The notes below the pieces were generated by a model. It searched no databases, was not told the DNA's origin, and saw only the letters and a list, made by a program, of their open reading frames with translations. DNA of 14,191 nt from Rhodospirillaceae bacterium (GTDB taxonomy: Bacteria > Pseudomonadota > Alphaproteobacteria > Rhodospirillales > 2-02-FULL-58-16). A program made the position numbers and the translations under genes. Below are positions 1 through 7,795 of the stretch, piece after piece. Within the stretch, counting starts at the first letter, position 1. Every line of letters begins with the position of its first letter. The stretch covers positions 1-14,191 of the forward strand of contig JAUXMA010000009.1 in NCBI GenBank assembly GCA_030623425.1. Reading direction: 5' to 3'.

Positions 1-615
1 CGCATCATCGCCGCCACCCACCGCGACTTGGGACAGTTGATCCGCCAGGGGCTGTTCCGGGAAGACCTTTATTTCCGTCTTAACGTGGTTCCCCTCCGCT
101 TGCCGCCGCTGCGCGAACGCAGCGAGGACATCCCGGAATTGGTCGCCCATTTCCTGGCCGCCGCGGCGAGTGAGGGCCTGCCGGTGAAAATGATCGACGG
201 CGCCGCCATGGAACGGTTGAAAATCCACCGGTGGTCGGGAAACGTGCGCGAATTGGAAAACCTGGTGCGGCGCTTGGCGGCTCTTTATTCCGAGGAAACC
301 ATCGGAGTCGGCGTGATCGAGGCGGAACTGGCCGACACATCGCCCGCCGACGAGGCCAGGCCCGACGGCAACGGTCTGGCCCAGTCCATGGAACGCCACC
401 TTAAGGCCTTTTTTTCCGCCCACGATGACGGTCTCCCCGCCACCGGCCTTTATGAGCGCGTTTTGAGGGAGGTGGAGCGTCCCTTGCTCACCTTGACCCT
501 GCAAGCGACACGGGGAAATCAGATCAAGGCGGCTGACCTGCTGGGCCTGAACCGGAACACCCTGCGCAAGAAACTCCGCGAGCACAATATTCCCGTGGTC
601 CGGGTGAACAAATGA
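1..615 (+). CDS. ntrC: Nitrogen regulation response regulator NtrC (3' part; 5' end outside window)
   Basis: The reading frame is open from base 1 and shows the C-terminal 204 residues of a sigma-54 enhancer-binding protein. The first codons read [10 protein letters not shown], then [20 protein letters not shown], the end of the AAA+ ATPase domain including the arginine-finger region. [11 protein letters not shown] lies in the ATPase lid. A Fis-type helix-turn-helix follows at about codons 168-200 ([20 protein letters not shown]). In the family, NtrC is phosphorylated by NtrB under nitrogen limitation and activates sigma-54 promoters such as glnA. The receiver domain and GAFTGA loop lie outside the window. 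The TGA stop overlaps the ntrY ATG (ATGA at 612-615), so the two are probably translationally coupled. Assignment to NtrC rather than another family member rests on the sequence and on the ntrY-ntrX neighbours. Confidence 0.95.
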   Translation, partial: RIIAATHRDLGQLIRQGLFREDLYFRLNVVPLRLPPLRERSEDIPELVAHFLAAAASEGLPVKMIDGAAMERLKIHRWSGNVRELENLVRRLAALYSEETIGVGVIEAELADTSPADEARPDGNGLAQSMERHLKAFFSAHDDGLPATGLYERVLREVERPLLTLTLQATRGNQIKAADLLGLNRNTLRKKLREHNIPVVRVNK

Positions 616-2921
616 TCGGCGCGGCAAAAACGCCAAAACGATGGATCAAGCTTTTCCGCTTGTGGTCGCGCCGCGTCGGCCTGGGCCGCAAGATGGCGTT
701 CGCCCTGGCGGCGGCGGCGGTGATCTCGGGGCTGGCGACGGTGGTGGCGATGACCCAATCGTCTCCCTCCGGCCCCGACCCTCGAACCGTCCTCTTCCTG
801 CTCTATTTGGACGCCATCCTGCTGCTGCCCCTGGGCGCGGTCGTGGCCTGGCGGCTGGTCACCATCTGGGCCGAACGGCGCCGGGGTCTCGCCGGCTCGG
901 GCCTGCACACCCGCCTGGTCATCCTGTTCAGCGCGGTGTCGGTGACGCCGGCCATTCTCGTCGTCGTGTTCTCGGCTCTGTTTTTCAACTTCGGCATTCA
1001 GTCCTGGTTCAGCAAGCGGGTGCGCACGGCGCTCGAGGCTTCGAACGCCGTCGCCACCGCCTATCTGCACGAACACCAGCAGAACATCCGCTCGGACCTC
1101 CTGGCGGCGGCCAACGATCTCAACCGCGACGCCCCGACGTTGATGCGAAACTCGCGCGTCTTCAACCAGGTACTGTCGGCACAGGCGGAAGTACGCAACC
1201 TGCCCGAGGCCCTGGTCGTCGACAGCAATGGCCGGGTGTTGGCGCGCTCCCGATTCAGCCAGTCGCTGGAATTCGACTTGGTTCCTCGGCCAGTGATCGC
1301 CAAGGCCAACAAGGGCGACGTCGTCGTCCTCACCAGCGAAAAAGACGACCGCGTCCGCGCCGTGGTCAAGCTCAACCGGTTCGTCGACGCCTTCCTGATC
1401 GTCGGACGGTTCGTCGATGCCCGTGTTCTCGAGCATATCGAACGCACCCGGGGAGCGGTGGCGCGCTACAAGCGCCTGGAAAAAAAGCAGGAAGGCATCC
1501 AGATCACCTTCGTGATGATTTTCGTGGTGGTGGCGTTGCTGGTGCTGCTGGCGGCGGTGTGGATCGGGTTGGCGCTGGCTACCAAGCTGGCGCATCCCAT
1601 CAGCAACCTGATCTCGGCCGTCGAGCGGGTGCGCAAGGGCGATCTCGCCGCTCGCGTCGACGCCTCCGCCTCGACCGACGAAATCGGAGCCTTGAGCCGC
1701 GGCTTCAACCGCATGACCAGCCAACTGGAAACGCAGCAGCAGGGCCTGATGGACGCCAACCGTCTGTTGGATGAAAGGCGCCGGTTCACGGAAACGGTAT
1801 TAAGCGGCGTTTCCGCCGGCGTCATCGGCTTGGACGGAGAGGGGCGCATCCATTTGCCCAACCGTTCCGCCATGGAGCTGTTGGCCACCGACCTGGAGCA
1901 GTCCATCGGCAAGGATTTGAGCACCGTGGTGCCCGAAATGGCCGCCCTCCTCGAAGAGCTGAAACAGCGCCCGGAGCGCATGAGACAAGCGGAGATCAGG
2001 CTGATGCGCGAAGGCCAATTCCGCACCCTTCTGGTGCGTATGGCCGCCGAGCAAATTGGCGACGATATCATCGGCTTCGTCGTCACCTTCGACGACGTGA
2101 CCGAACTTCTTTCCGCCCAGCGCAAGGCCGCCTGGGCCGATATCGCGCGGCGCATCGCCCACGAGATCAAGAATCCGCTGACCCCCATCCAACTGTCGGC
2201 GGAGCGCCTGAAACGCAAGTATCTCAAGGAAATCCAGTCCGATCCGGAAACTTTCGCGACGTGCACGGAAACCATCGTCCGCCATGTCGAGGACATCGGC
2301 CGCATGGTCAACGAGTTCTCATCCTTCGCCCGCATGCCGAATCCGCGGCTGAAAGCGGAAAATATCAAGGAAATCTGCCGGCAAGCGGTTTTCTTCGAGC
2401 GTACCCGGCATCCCGAGATCGAATACATCGACAATCTGCCCGAAGCCGACATGCAAATGCGTTGCGACAGCCGCCAACTCGGACAGGCGCTGACCAACCT
2501 TTTGAAGAACGCCGCCGAATCGGTGAAGGAACGGCAGGCGCCGGCGGGAGATGCCTTGCCGCCGGGCCGGATCCAGCTTATTCTGAACGAAACCGGCGGC
2601 GAGGACGGCAAAACCGTTACCATCGCCGTCGAGGACAACGGCAAGGGCCTACCCGACGAACTGCAAGGCCGCCTCGACGAACCTTATGTCACGACCCGCA
2701 CCGGTGGCGCCGGTTTGGGTCTCGCCATTGTCAAGAAAATCATGGAAGATCACAATGGCGATCTGGTATTTGAGAACCTGGAACAAGGCGGCGCCAGGGT
2801 TTCCTTGGTCTTCCGCTCGACGGAAGAGCCGGCGGCCCCGGACGGGGCCGGGGAAACCCGGACAGACGAACGAGCCGATCTCATGAAGGTAGCAACGGAC
2901 ATCATCGCCCATGGCACTTGA
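612..2921 (+). CDS. ntrY: Membrane sensor histidine kinase NtrY
   Basis: This 769-residue protein is of normal length for alphaproteobacterial NtrY. Three membrane segments lie near residues 28-46, 59-80 and 101-126. A periplasmic sensor region of about 170 residues follows, then a fourth membrane segment near 298-323. A HAMP domain (about 320-375) and a PAS-like domain (about 388-500) come next. The dimerisation helix carries the phospho-accepting His517 in [15 protein letters not shown]. The ATPase domain has the N box (Asn633 in LLKNAAES), G1 box (Asp675 in DNGKGL) and G2 box (GAGLGLAIV, near 700). In the family NtrY phosphorylates NtrX and responds to nitrogen status and redox. The start overlaps the ntrC stop (ATGA), and the end overlaps ntrX by 11 nt. 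The function of the last residues after the ATPase domain (about 740-769) is unclear. Confidence 0.97.
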   Translation: MIGAAKTPKRWIKLFRLWSRRVGLGRKMAFALAAAAVISGLATVVAMTQSSPSGPDPRTVLFLLYLDAILLLPLGAVVAWRLVTIWAERRRGLAGSGLHTRLVILFSAVSVTPAILVVVFSALFFNFGIQSWFSKRVRTALEASNAVATAYLHEHQQNIRSDLLAAANDLNRDAPTLMRNSRVFNQVLSAQAEVRNLPEALVVDSNGRVLARSRFSQSLEFDLVPRPVIAKANKGDVVVLTSEKDDRVRAVVKLNRFVDAFLIVGRFVDARVLEHIERTRGAVARYKRLEKKQEGIQITFVMIFVVVALLVLLAAVWIGLALATKLAHPISNLISAVERVRKGDLAARVDASASTDEIGALSRGFNRMTSQLETQQQGLMDANRLLDERRRFTETVLSGVSAGVIGLDGEGRIHLPNRSAMELLATDLEQSIGKDLSTVVPEMAALLEELKQRPERMRQAEIRLMREGQFRTLLVRMAAEQIGDDIIGFVVTFDDVTELLSAQRKAAWADIARRIAHEIKNPLTPIQLSAERLKRKYLKEIQSDPETFATCTETIVRHVEDIGRMVNEFSSFARMPNPRLKAENIKEICRQAVFFERTRHPEIEYIDNLPEADMQMRCDSRQLGQALTNLLKNAAESVKERQAPAGDALPPGRIQLILNETGGEDGKTVTIAVEDNGKGLPDELQGRLDEPYVTTRTGGAGLGLAIVKKIMEDHNGDLVFENLEQGGARVSLVFRSTEEPAAPDGAGETRTDERADLMKVATDIIAHGT

Positions 2922-4305
2922 CATCCTCATCGTCGACGACGAAACCGACATCTGCGTTCTGTGCTCTGGTATTCTCGAGGACGAGGGCTATCAAACGCGC
3001 CAATCCGACGGCAGCGCCAGCGCCCTCGTCAGTATCGAGAGCCGGCGGCCGAGCTTGGTTCTCCTCGACATTTGGCTGCAGGGAAGCGAACTGGACGGCC
3101 TCGGCATCCTCGAGGTCCTCAAGAAGGACCATCCGGACGTGCCGGTGGTGATGATGAGCGGCCACGGCACCATCGAAACGGCGGTTGCCGCCATTAACCT
3201 GGGCGCTTATGACTTCATCGAAAAGCCTTTCAACTCCGACCGTCTGCTCCTGGTCGTCGAGCGCGCCCTCGAGGCGTCGCGCTTGCGGCGCGAGAACGTC
3301 GAGCTGAGGCTCCGCGCCGGCACCGAGGAGGAACTGATCGGCGTCTCGCCGGCCATCAAACTACTGCGCCAAGCCATCGACCGCGTGGCGTCGACGAACA
3401 GCCGCGTCCTCGTCACCGGCCCGGCAGGGTCGGGCAAGGAGGTGGTGGCGCGCATGCTGCACGCGCGCTCGCGCCGCGCCAGTTCGCCGTTTGTCGTCGT
3501 CAACTGCGCCACCATGGAGCCCGAGTGGATGGAAACCGAGCTGTTCGGCACCGAGAGCCCTGGCGATGGCGGTGACGGCAGGGTGGGAACCTTCGAGGCG
3601 GCGCACAACGGAACCCTCTTCCTCGACGAGGTAGCGGACATGCCCTTGGAAACCCAAGGAAAAATCGTCCGCGTCCTGCAGGAGCAGGTCTTTGAAAGAG
3701 TCGGCGGCAACAGCCGCGTCGAGGTCGACGTGCGGGTCGTCGCCGCCGCCACCCGCGAACTCAGCGAGGAAATAGACGCCGGCCGGTTCCGCAAGGACCT
3801 GTTCTACCGGCTCAGCGTGGTCCCCTTGCAAGTGCCCCCATTAAAAGACCGGCGCGAGGACATTCCGATGCTCGCCGGCTTTTTCATGGAGCGGGCGGCG
3901 GAGGCCCTGGGCCAACAGCAGCGGTGCCTGGGCGAGGACGCCATCGCCGTTCTCCAGGCCTACACTTGGCCCGGCAACGTACGCGAACTTCGCAACGTCA
4001 TCGAACGGTTGCTGATCATGTCTCCCGGCAAGCCAGACGAGCCCATCGGCGCCGACATGTTGCCGTCCGAGTTCGGCAACGCCGCGCCGAGCGACGGCGA
4101 TTGGGCGAGGAACAAAGAAATGCTGACCTTGCCGCTACGCCAAGCGCGCGAGAATTTCGAGCGCCAGTACCTGCATTCCCAGGTCGAGCGTTTCGGTGGC
4201 AACATCTCGCGGACGGCAGCCTTCGTCGGCATGGAACGATCGGCGCTGCACCGCAAACTCAAGTCACTGGGCATCCATAACGGAAACCAGCAGAACCCGG
4301 GCTAA
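2911..4305 (+). CDS. ntrX: Response regulator NtrX (NtrC-like, lacking GAFTGA)
   Basis: This 464-residue protein has three domains. The receiver (1 to about 120) has acidic residues D9-D10, phospho-acceptor Asp53 (LLDIW), Ser83 and Lys105. The AAA+ domain has Walker A GPAGSGKE (170-177) and Walker B LFLDE with Asp239-Glu240. A Fis-type helix-turn-helix lies at about 430-455 (GNISRTAAFVGMERSALHRK). The loop that reads GAFTGA in sigma-54 activators is replaced here: after ELFG the sequence is TESPGDGGDGRVGTFEAA (residues 214-231). It therefore probably does not remodel sigma-54 polymerase but binds DNA as NtrY's partner. The ATG lies inside the end of ntrY, so translational coupling is likely; no strong ribosome site is seen. 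The TAA stop lies inside a small hairpin. Confidence 0.96.
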   Translation: MALDILIVDDETDICVLCSGILEDEGYQTRQSDGSASALVSIESRRPSLVLLDIWLQGSELDGLGILEVLKKDHPDVPVVMMSGHGTIETAVAAINLGAYDFIEKPFNSDRLLLVVERALEASRLRRENVELRLRAGTEEELIGVSPAIKLLRQAIDRVASTNSRVLVTGPAGSGKEVVARMLHARSRRASSPFVVVNCATMEPEWMETELFGTESPGDGGDGRVGTFEAAHNGTLFLDEVADMPLETQGKIVRVLQEQVFERVGGNSRVEVDVRVVAAATRELSEEIDAGRFRKDLFYRLSVVPLQVPPLKDRREDIPMLAGFFMERAAEALGQQQRCLGEDAIAVLQAYTWPGNVRELRNVIERLLIMSPGKPDEPIGADMLPSEFGNAAPSDGDWARNKEMLTLPLRQARENFERQYLHSQVERFGGNISRTAAFVGMERSALHRKLKSLGIHNGNQQNPG

Positions 4306-4339
4306 AAGCCCGTCCTCCGCGCAAGGCCGACACGTCGGC
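4298..4339 (+). promoter_or_regulatory. Two small stem-loops in the ntrX-trkA gap
   Basis: The first hairpin is CGGGCT-AAA-AGCCCG at 4298-4312, six perfect pairs that include the ntrX stop codon. The second is GCCGA-CACG-TCGGC at 4326-4339, five perfect pairs ending 15 nt before the trkA ATG. Neither is followed by a T run, so they are not typical intrinsic terminators. They could modulate read-through, mRNA processing or trkA translation. The structure is read from the sequence; the role is a guess. Confidence 0.45.
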
Positions 4340-4354
4340 AAGGGTCTCGCGAAA

Positions 4355-5731
4355 ATGAAGGTTATCGTCTGCGGCGCCGGCCAGGTGGGGTTCAGTCTCG
4401 CCCGCCATCTGTCGCAGGAGAATAACGATGTCACGGTCATCGACCAGTCGCCGGAACTGATCCGCAGGATCGGCGACTCCCTCGACGTCCAGGGGTTGGT
4501 CGGCCACGCCTCGCATCCCGACGTCCTGGAACAGGCGGGGGCGGACGACGCCGACATGATCATCGCCGTCACTTACGCCGACGAAATCAACATGGTCGCC
4601 TGCCAAGTCGCCCATTCGCTGTTCAACGTTCCCACCAAGATCGCCCGCATCCGCCACCAGAGCTACCTGCAGCCCATGTGGTCCAATCTGTTTTCCCGCG
4701 ACAACATGCCCATCGACGTCATCATCTCGCCCGAGATCGAAGTGGCGCGGGCGGTGACCCGGCGCCTGCGCGTGCCGGGCGCCTTCGAGATGATCCCCTT
4801 GGCCGACGACAAGGTGAGGCTCTTGGGCGTCAGGTGCTCGGACACCTGCCCCTTGGTCAATACGCCTTTGCGGCAGCTCACCCAGCTGTTTCCCGATCTC
4901 AGCATCGTCATCGTCGGGATCTTGCGTGAAGGCAGTGCCATCGTTCCGAAGTCCGATGATCAGATGCTGGCCGGCGACGAGGTCTATTTCGTCGTCGATT
5001 CCGAGCACCTGCTCCGCGCCATGGCCGCCTTCGGCCACGACGAGACGGAAGCCAGGCGCTTGCTGATCCTAGGCGGCGGCAACATCGGCCTGTTCCTGGC
5101 CCAGGAGATCGAAAACGAGCATCCCTGGGTGATCGCCAAAATCATCGAGTCCGACGCAGAACGCGCCGAATCGATTGCCGGCCAGCTCGAACGCACCGTC
5201 GTCCTGAAAGGCGACGTTCTCGATGAGCAGATCCTGGAGGAGGCCAACATCGGCGCCACCGAGACCGTCGTTGCGGTGACCAACGACGACGAAACCAACA
5301 TCCTGGCCTCGCTCCTCGCCAAGCGTTCCGGCAGCCGGCGCGCCATTACGCTGATCAACAACATGACTTACGAGCCCCTGATCACCTCCCTTGGCATCGA
5401 CGTGGTGGTCAGCCCGCGCATCATCACCACATCGACCATCCTTCAGCACGTGCGGCGCGGCCGCATCCATTCGGTGCATTCGATCAAGGACAACTTCGGC
5501 GAGCTCATCGAAGCCGAGGCCCTGGAAACTTCGAGCCTCGTCGGGCCGCCGTTAAAAGAAGTGAAACTCCCCGCCGGCGTCCTCATCGGCGCCATCGTCC
5601 GCGACGGCCAGGTGATCACCCCCCGCGGCGACACCGTCATCCAGGCCAAAGACCGCATCGTTCTGTTCGCGGCGGCCGAGGCGGTCCGCAAGGTAGAGGA
5701 TCTGTTCTCCGTGCAGCTGGAATACTTTTGA
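4355..5731 (+). CDS. trkA: Trk potassium uptake regulatory protein TrkA
   Basis: This 458-residue protein has two tandem RCK halves, each a Rossmann NAD(H)-binding fold followed by a small C-terminal domain, the same length as E. coli TrkA. The first dinucleotide motif is GAGQVG (7-12) with the acidic end of strand 2 in VTVIDQ. The second is GGGNIG (240-245). TrkA sits on the cytoplasmic face of the TrkH/TrkG potassium transporter and gates it in response to nucleotides; no trkH is in the window. The frame is open upstream to 4196 inside ntrX. The start at 4355 is chosen because MKVIVCGAGQVG is the usual TrkA N terminus. The ribosome site is weak (AAGGG at 4340-4344). Its position after ntrX is conserved in alphaproteobacteria. 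Confidence 0.95.
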   Translation: MKVIVCGAGQVGFSLARHLSQENNDVTVIDQSPELIRRIGDSLDVQGLVGHASHPDVLEQAGADDADMIIAVTYADEINMVACQVAHSLFNVPTKIARIRHQSYLQPMWSNLFSRDNMPIDVIISPEIEVARAVTRRLRVPGAFEMIPLADDKVRLLGVRCSDTCPLVNTPLRQLTQLFPDLSIVIVGILREGSAIVPKSDDQMLAGDEVYFVVDSEHLLRAMAAFGHDETEARRLLILGGGNIGLFLAQEIENEHPWVIAKIIESDAERAESIAGQLERTVVLKGDVLDEQILEEANIGATETVVAVTNDDETNILASLLAKRSGSRRAITLINNMTYEPLITSLGIDVVVSPRIITTSTILQHVRRGRIHSVHSIKDNFGELIEAEALETSSLVGPPLKEVKLPAGVLIGAIVRDGQVITPRGDTVIQAKDRIVLFAAAEAVRKVEDLFSVQLEYF

Positions 5732-5734
5732 CGA

Positions 5735-5799
5735 TAGAGCATTTCAAGATTGGTCGGTACCGGCCCGGTGCCGATTCTTATAAACATAGACACGCTCTA
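5735..5799. repeat. REP-like palindromic element between trkA and dat
   Basis: This 65-nt unit is bounded by the inverted hexamers TAGAGC (5735-5740) and GCTCTA (5794-5799). Inside is a strong hairpin: TCGGTACCGG (5754-5763) pairs with CCGGTGCCGA (5765-5774) with one G-U pair. The pairing extends outward through AAGA/TCTT across a small bulge. Elements opening with TAGAGCATTT and closing with GCTCTA recur between genes in many alphaproteobacterial genomes (from memory). The inner hairpin could also act as a weak terminator after trkA, but the T tract after it is interrupted (TTCTTATAA). It occupies most of the gap. Confidence 0.55.
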
Positions 5800-5810
5800 G
5801 GAAGCGGCGA

Positions 5811-6674
5811 ATGTCGCGAATCGCTTACGTGAACGGCCAATACGTGCGCCACGGCGACGCCGCCGTGCACGTCGAGGACCGGGGCTATCAGTTCGCCGAC
5901 GGCGTCTACGAGGTCATCGCCGTTCACGGCGGCGTCCTGGTCGACGAACAAGGCCATCTCGACCGTCTCGGCCGCTCGCTCGCCGAACTCGCCATCGCCT
6001 GGCCGATGTCGCCGAAGGCGCTTAGAGTGGTTATGGGCGAGATGATCCGCCGCAACACCGTCGGCGACGGCTTTCTCTATCTCCAGATCACCCGCGGCGT
6101 CGCTCCCCGCGACCATGCCTTCCCCGCCCATGCAAAAAGCTCCTGCGTGATGACGGCGCGGCGGACGCGGCCTTTCGACATCAACGAAATCAGCCGCGGA
6201 GTGGCCGTCATCACGATTCCAGATATTCGCTGGAAACGTTGTGATATTAAGACGATATCCCTTCTTCCTAATTGTTTAGGTAAACAACGGGCGCACGAAG
6301 CGGGGGCCTATGAGGCATGGCTGGTGGAAGCCGGCGGCCTGATCACCGAGGGAACCGCCTCCAACGCATGGATCGTCACCGCCGGCGGCGAACTGGTGAC
6401 CCGCGACATCAGCGCCGCCATTCTCAACGGCATCACCCGGCAGGCGGTGATGAAACTGGCCGGCGAGGAGGGGATTGCGCTCGTCGAGCGCCCCTTCGGC
6501 GTCGGCGAGGCGAAGACGGCGAGCGAGGCCTTCATCACCAGCACCACCGCCTTCATCCGGCCGGTGATCAGGATCGACGACGTCGCCATCGGCGGCGGCG
6601 GCGTCGGCCCCATCTGCGGCCGGCTTATCGCCTGTTACGCCGATTACCTGTTCGGCCAAAGGGCCGGCGCGTGA
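5811..6674 (+). CDS. dat: D-amino-acid aminotransferase (class IV, PLP)
   Basis: This 287-residue fold-type IV PLP enzyme interconverts D-alanine/2-oxoglutarate and pyruvate/D-glutamate and may feed peptidoglycan precursors. The PLP lysine is Lys147 (CDIKTISLLPN), matching Lys145 of the Bacillus enzyme. Tyr33 (DGVYEV) and Glu180 (LITEGTASN) match its Tyr31 and Glu177. Arg100 and His102 in PRDHAFP match the carboxylate trap Arg98/His100, which supports D-amino-acid rather than branched-chain specificity. A ribosome site AGGAAG ends about 6 nt before the ATG. The stop overlaps the next start (GTGA at 6671-6674). The segment around Lys147 (about 6213-6290) is unusually AT-rich with rare codons. 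The exact substrate range is inferred. Confidence 0.92.
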   Translation: MSRIAYVNGQYVRHGDAAVHVEDRGYQFADGVYEVIAVHGGVLVDEQGHLDRLGRSLAELAIAWPMSPKALRVVMGEMIRRNTVGDGFLYLQITRGVAPRDHAFPAHAKSSCVMTARRTRPFDINEISRGVAVITIPDIRWKRCDIKTISLLPNCLGKQRAHEAGAYEAWLVEAGGLITEGTASNAWIVTAGGELVTRDISAAILNGITRQAVMKLAGEEGIALVERPFGVGEAKTASEAFITSTTAFIRPVIRIDDVAIGGGGVGPICGRLIACYADYLFGQRAGA

Positions 6675-7354
6675 GCGCCGCGGCGGGGCGAATACCGGCA
6701 CCGGAACTCCGCCGTCCGCGGGCGATCCTTTTCGACTGGGACAACACCCTGATCGATTCCTGGCCGGTCATCCACGACGCTCTCAACGTCACCCTGGAAG
6801 CCTTCGGCCTGGCTCCCTGGACCCTGGATGAAATCCGGTTGCGGGTGGGGAAATCCTTGCGCAACACTTTTCCGGCCCTGTTCGGAGCCAAGTGGAAGGA
6901 AGCCGAACAGGTGTTTTACCGACGTTTCGCCGGCTGCCACCTTGAGCGCCTGCAATCCCGCCCCGGCGCCGGTCGAATGCTGGCGGAACTGCAAGGCGCC
7001 GGCCTCTATCTCGGCGTCGTCAGCAACAAACGGGGCGATTATCTGCGCCGGGAAGCGGCGCATTTGGGGTGGCGGGATTATTTCGGGCGCATCGTCGGCG
7101 CCAATGACGCCGCCGAGGACAAACCCGCCAAGGCCCCCGTCGCGATGGCCCTGGCCGGTAGCGGCGTCAGCCCCGGCCAGCAAGTGTGGATAGCCGGCGA
7201 CGCCGAGATCGACCTGGAATGCGCTAGGAACGCCGGCTGCCTGCCGGTGTTGGTGCGCGAGCTTGGCCCCCAGCCGGGTGAGTTCGCCGGCCATCCCCCC
7301 GCCGTGCACGTCATCGATTGCCAGGCCCTTTGCAAGCTCGTCGGGAAGCTGTAA
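6671..7354 (+). CDS. HAD-superfamily hydrolase, phosphoglycolate-phosphatase-like
   Basis: This 227-residue haloacid-dehalogenase phosphatase (subfamily IA, with an alpha-helical cap after motif I) has all four motifs. Motif I is FDWDNT with nucleophile Asp22 and Asp24. Motif II is Ser118 in VVSNKR. Motif III is Lys151 in DKPAKAP. Motif IV is GDAEID with Asp177 and Asp181. The frame is open far upstream inside dat. The GTG at 6671 is chosen because it forms a GTGA overlap with the dat stop and gives a normal N terminus about 20 residues before motif I. It looks like Gph, but the family is promiscuous and the substrate cannot be read from sequence. It lies between dat and hfq, which are adjacent in some relatives (from memory). 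Confidence 0.88.
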   Translation: MSAAAGRIPAPELRRPRAILFDWDNTLIDSWPVIHDALNVTLEAFGLAPWTLDEIRLRVGKSLRNTFPALFGAKWKEAEQVFYRRFAGCHLERLQSRPGAGRMLAELQGAGLYLGVVSNKRGDYLRREAAHLGWRDYFGRIVGANDAAEDKPAKAPVAMALAGSGVSPGQQVWIAGDAEIDLECARNAGCLPVLVRELGPQPGEFAGHPPAVHVIDCQALCKLVGKL

Positions 7355-7432
7355 ACTTATTGTCGATCCGGGAGGAGACAGGCGCGAGTCCTTACCGGAC
7401 GGCAAACACAAGAATCCGGAAACTGTTAGCGG

Positions 7433-7471
7433 TTCCAGGGAAGACGCTATCGGTATTTCATTTTCCTGGAA
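7433..7471 (+). promoter_or_regulatory. Hairpin in the hfq leader
   Basis: TTCCAGGGAA (7433-7442) pairs with TTTCCTGGAA (7462-7471), ten pairs with one G-U and a 19-nt loop. It lies 40 nt before the hfq ATG in the 156-nt gap after the HAD gene. Hfq autoregulates through its leader in some bacteria, so this could be a binding or processing site. As DNA, TTCCAGG-N25-CCTGGAA could also be an operator. No convincing promoter hexamers were found in the gap. Confidence 0.4.
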
Positions 7472-7510
7472 ACGGCCGGGTTAAAAAATAACCACCAGGG
7501 GGGGATGCCG

Positions 7511-7771
7511 ATGTCACCCGAAAAATCGCAAAATGTCCAAGATGTTTTTCTCAATCACATCCGCAAAAACAAGTTGCCGGTGACGATTTTCCTCGTCAAT
7601 GGCGTCAAGCTGCAGGGGATCGCCACCTGGTTTGATAACTTCTCGGTGCTGTTGCGCCGGGACGGCCATACCCAACTGGTCTACAAGCATGCCATATCGA
7701 CGATCATGCCGGCGGTGCCGATTCAGCTGTTTGAGCCGGATAAGGAGGAGAAAGAAGAAGTCCTTGATTAG
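7511..7771 (+). CDS. hfq: RNA chaperone Hfq
   Basis: This 86-residue hexameric Sm-like protein promotes pairing of small RNAs with mRNAs. It includes the Sm1 region ([20 protein letters not shown]) and Sm2 ([10 protein letters not shown]). Proximal-face residues Gln7, Phe44, Tyr58, Lys59 and His60 are present, and Asp11 matches E. coli Asp9. The rim patch is RKNK (18-21) instead of the enterobacterial RRER, as is usual in alphaproteobacteria. The C-terminal tail is short and acidic ([10 protein letters not shown]). An ATG at 7505 is in frame, but the purine run AGGGGGGG (7497-7504) abuts it. The ATG at 7511 leaves a 6-nt spacing and the usual N terminus MSPEKSQN. hflX follows after 24 nt, a conserved pairing. 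Confidence 0.96.
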   Translation: MSPEKSQNVQDVFLNHIRKNKLPVTIFLVNGVKLQGIATWFDNFSVLLRRDGHTQLVYKHAISTIMPAVPIQLFEPDKEEKEEVLD

Positions 7772-7795
7772 TCTCCATGGTCTTTAGGAATCTGA

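Noticed and set aside
519..2644. Long antisense open frames under ntrY (about 400 codons each)
   Set aside because: They lie opposite a fully motif-supported kinase, are rich in His/Arg/Gln or Ser/Arg as expected for GC-rich shadows, and show no domain.
4259..5038. Antisense open frame of 259 codons under trkA
   Set aside because: Asp/Gly/His/Val-rich composition typical of a reverse-strand shadow of a GC-rich gene.
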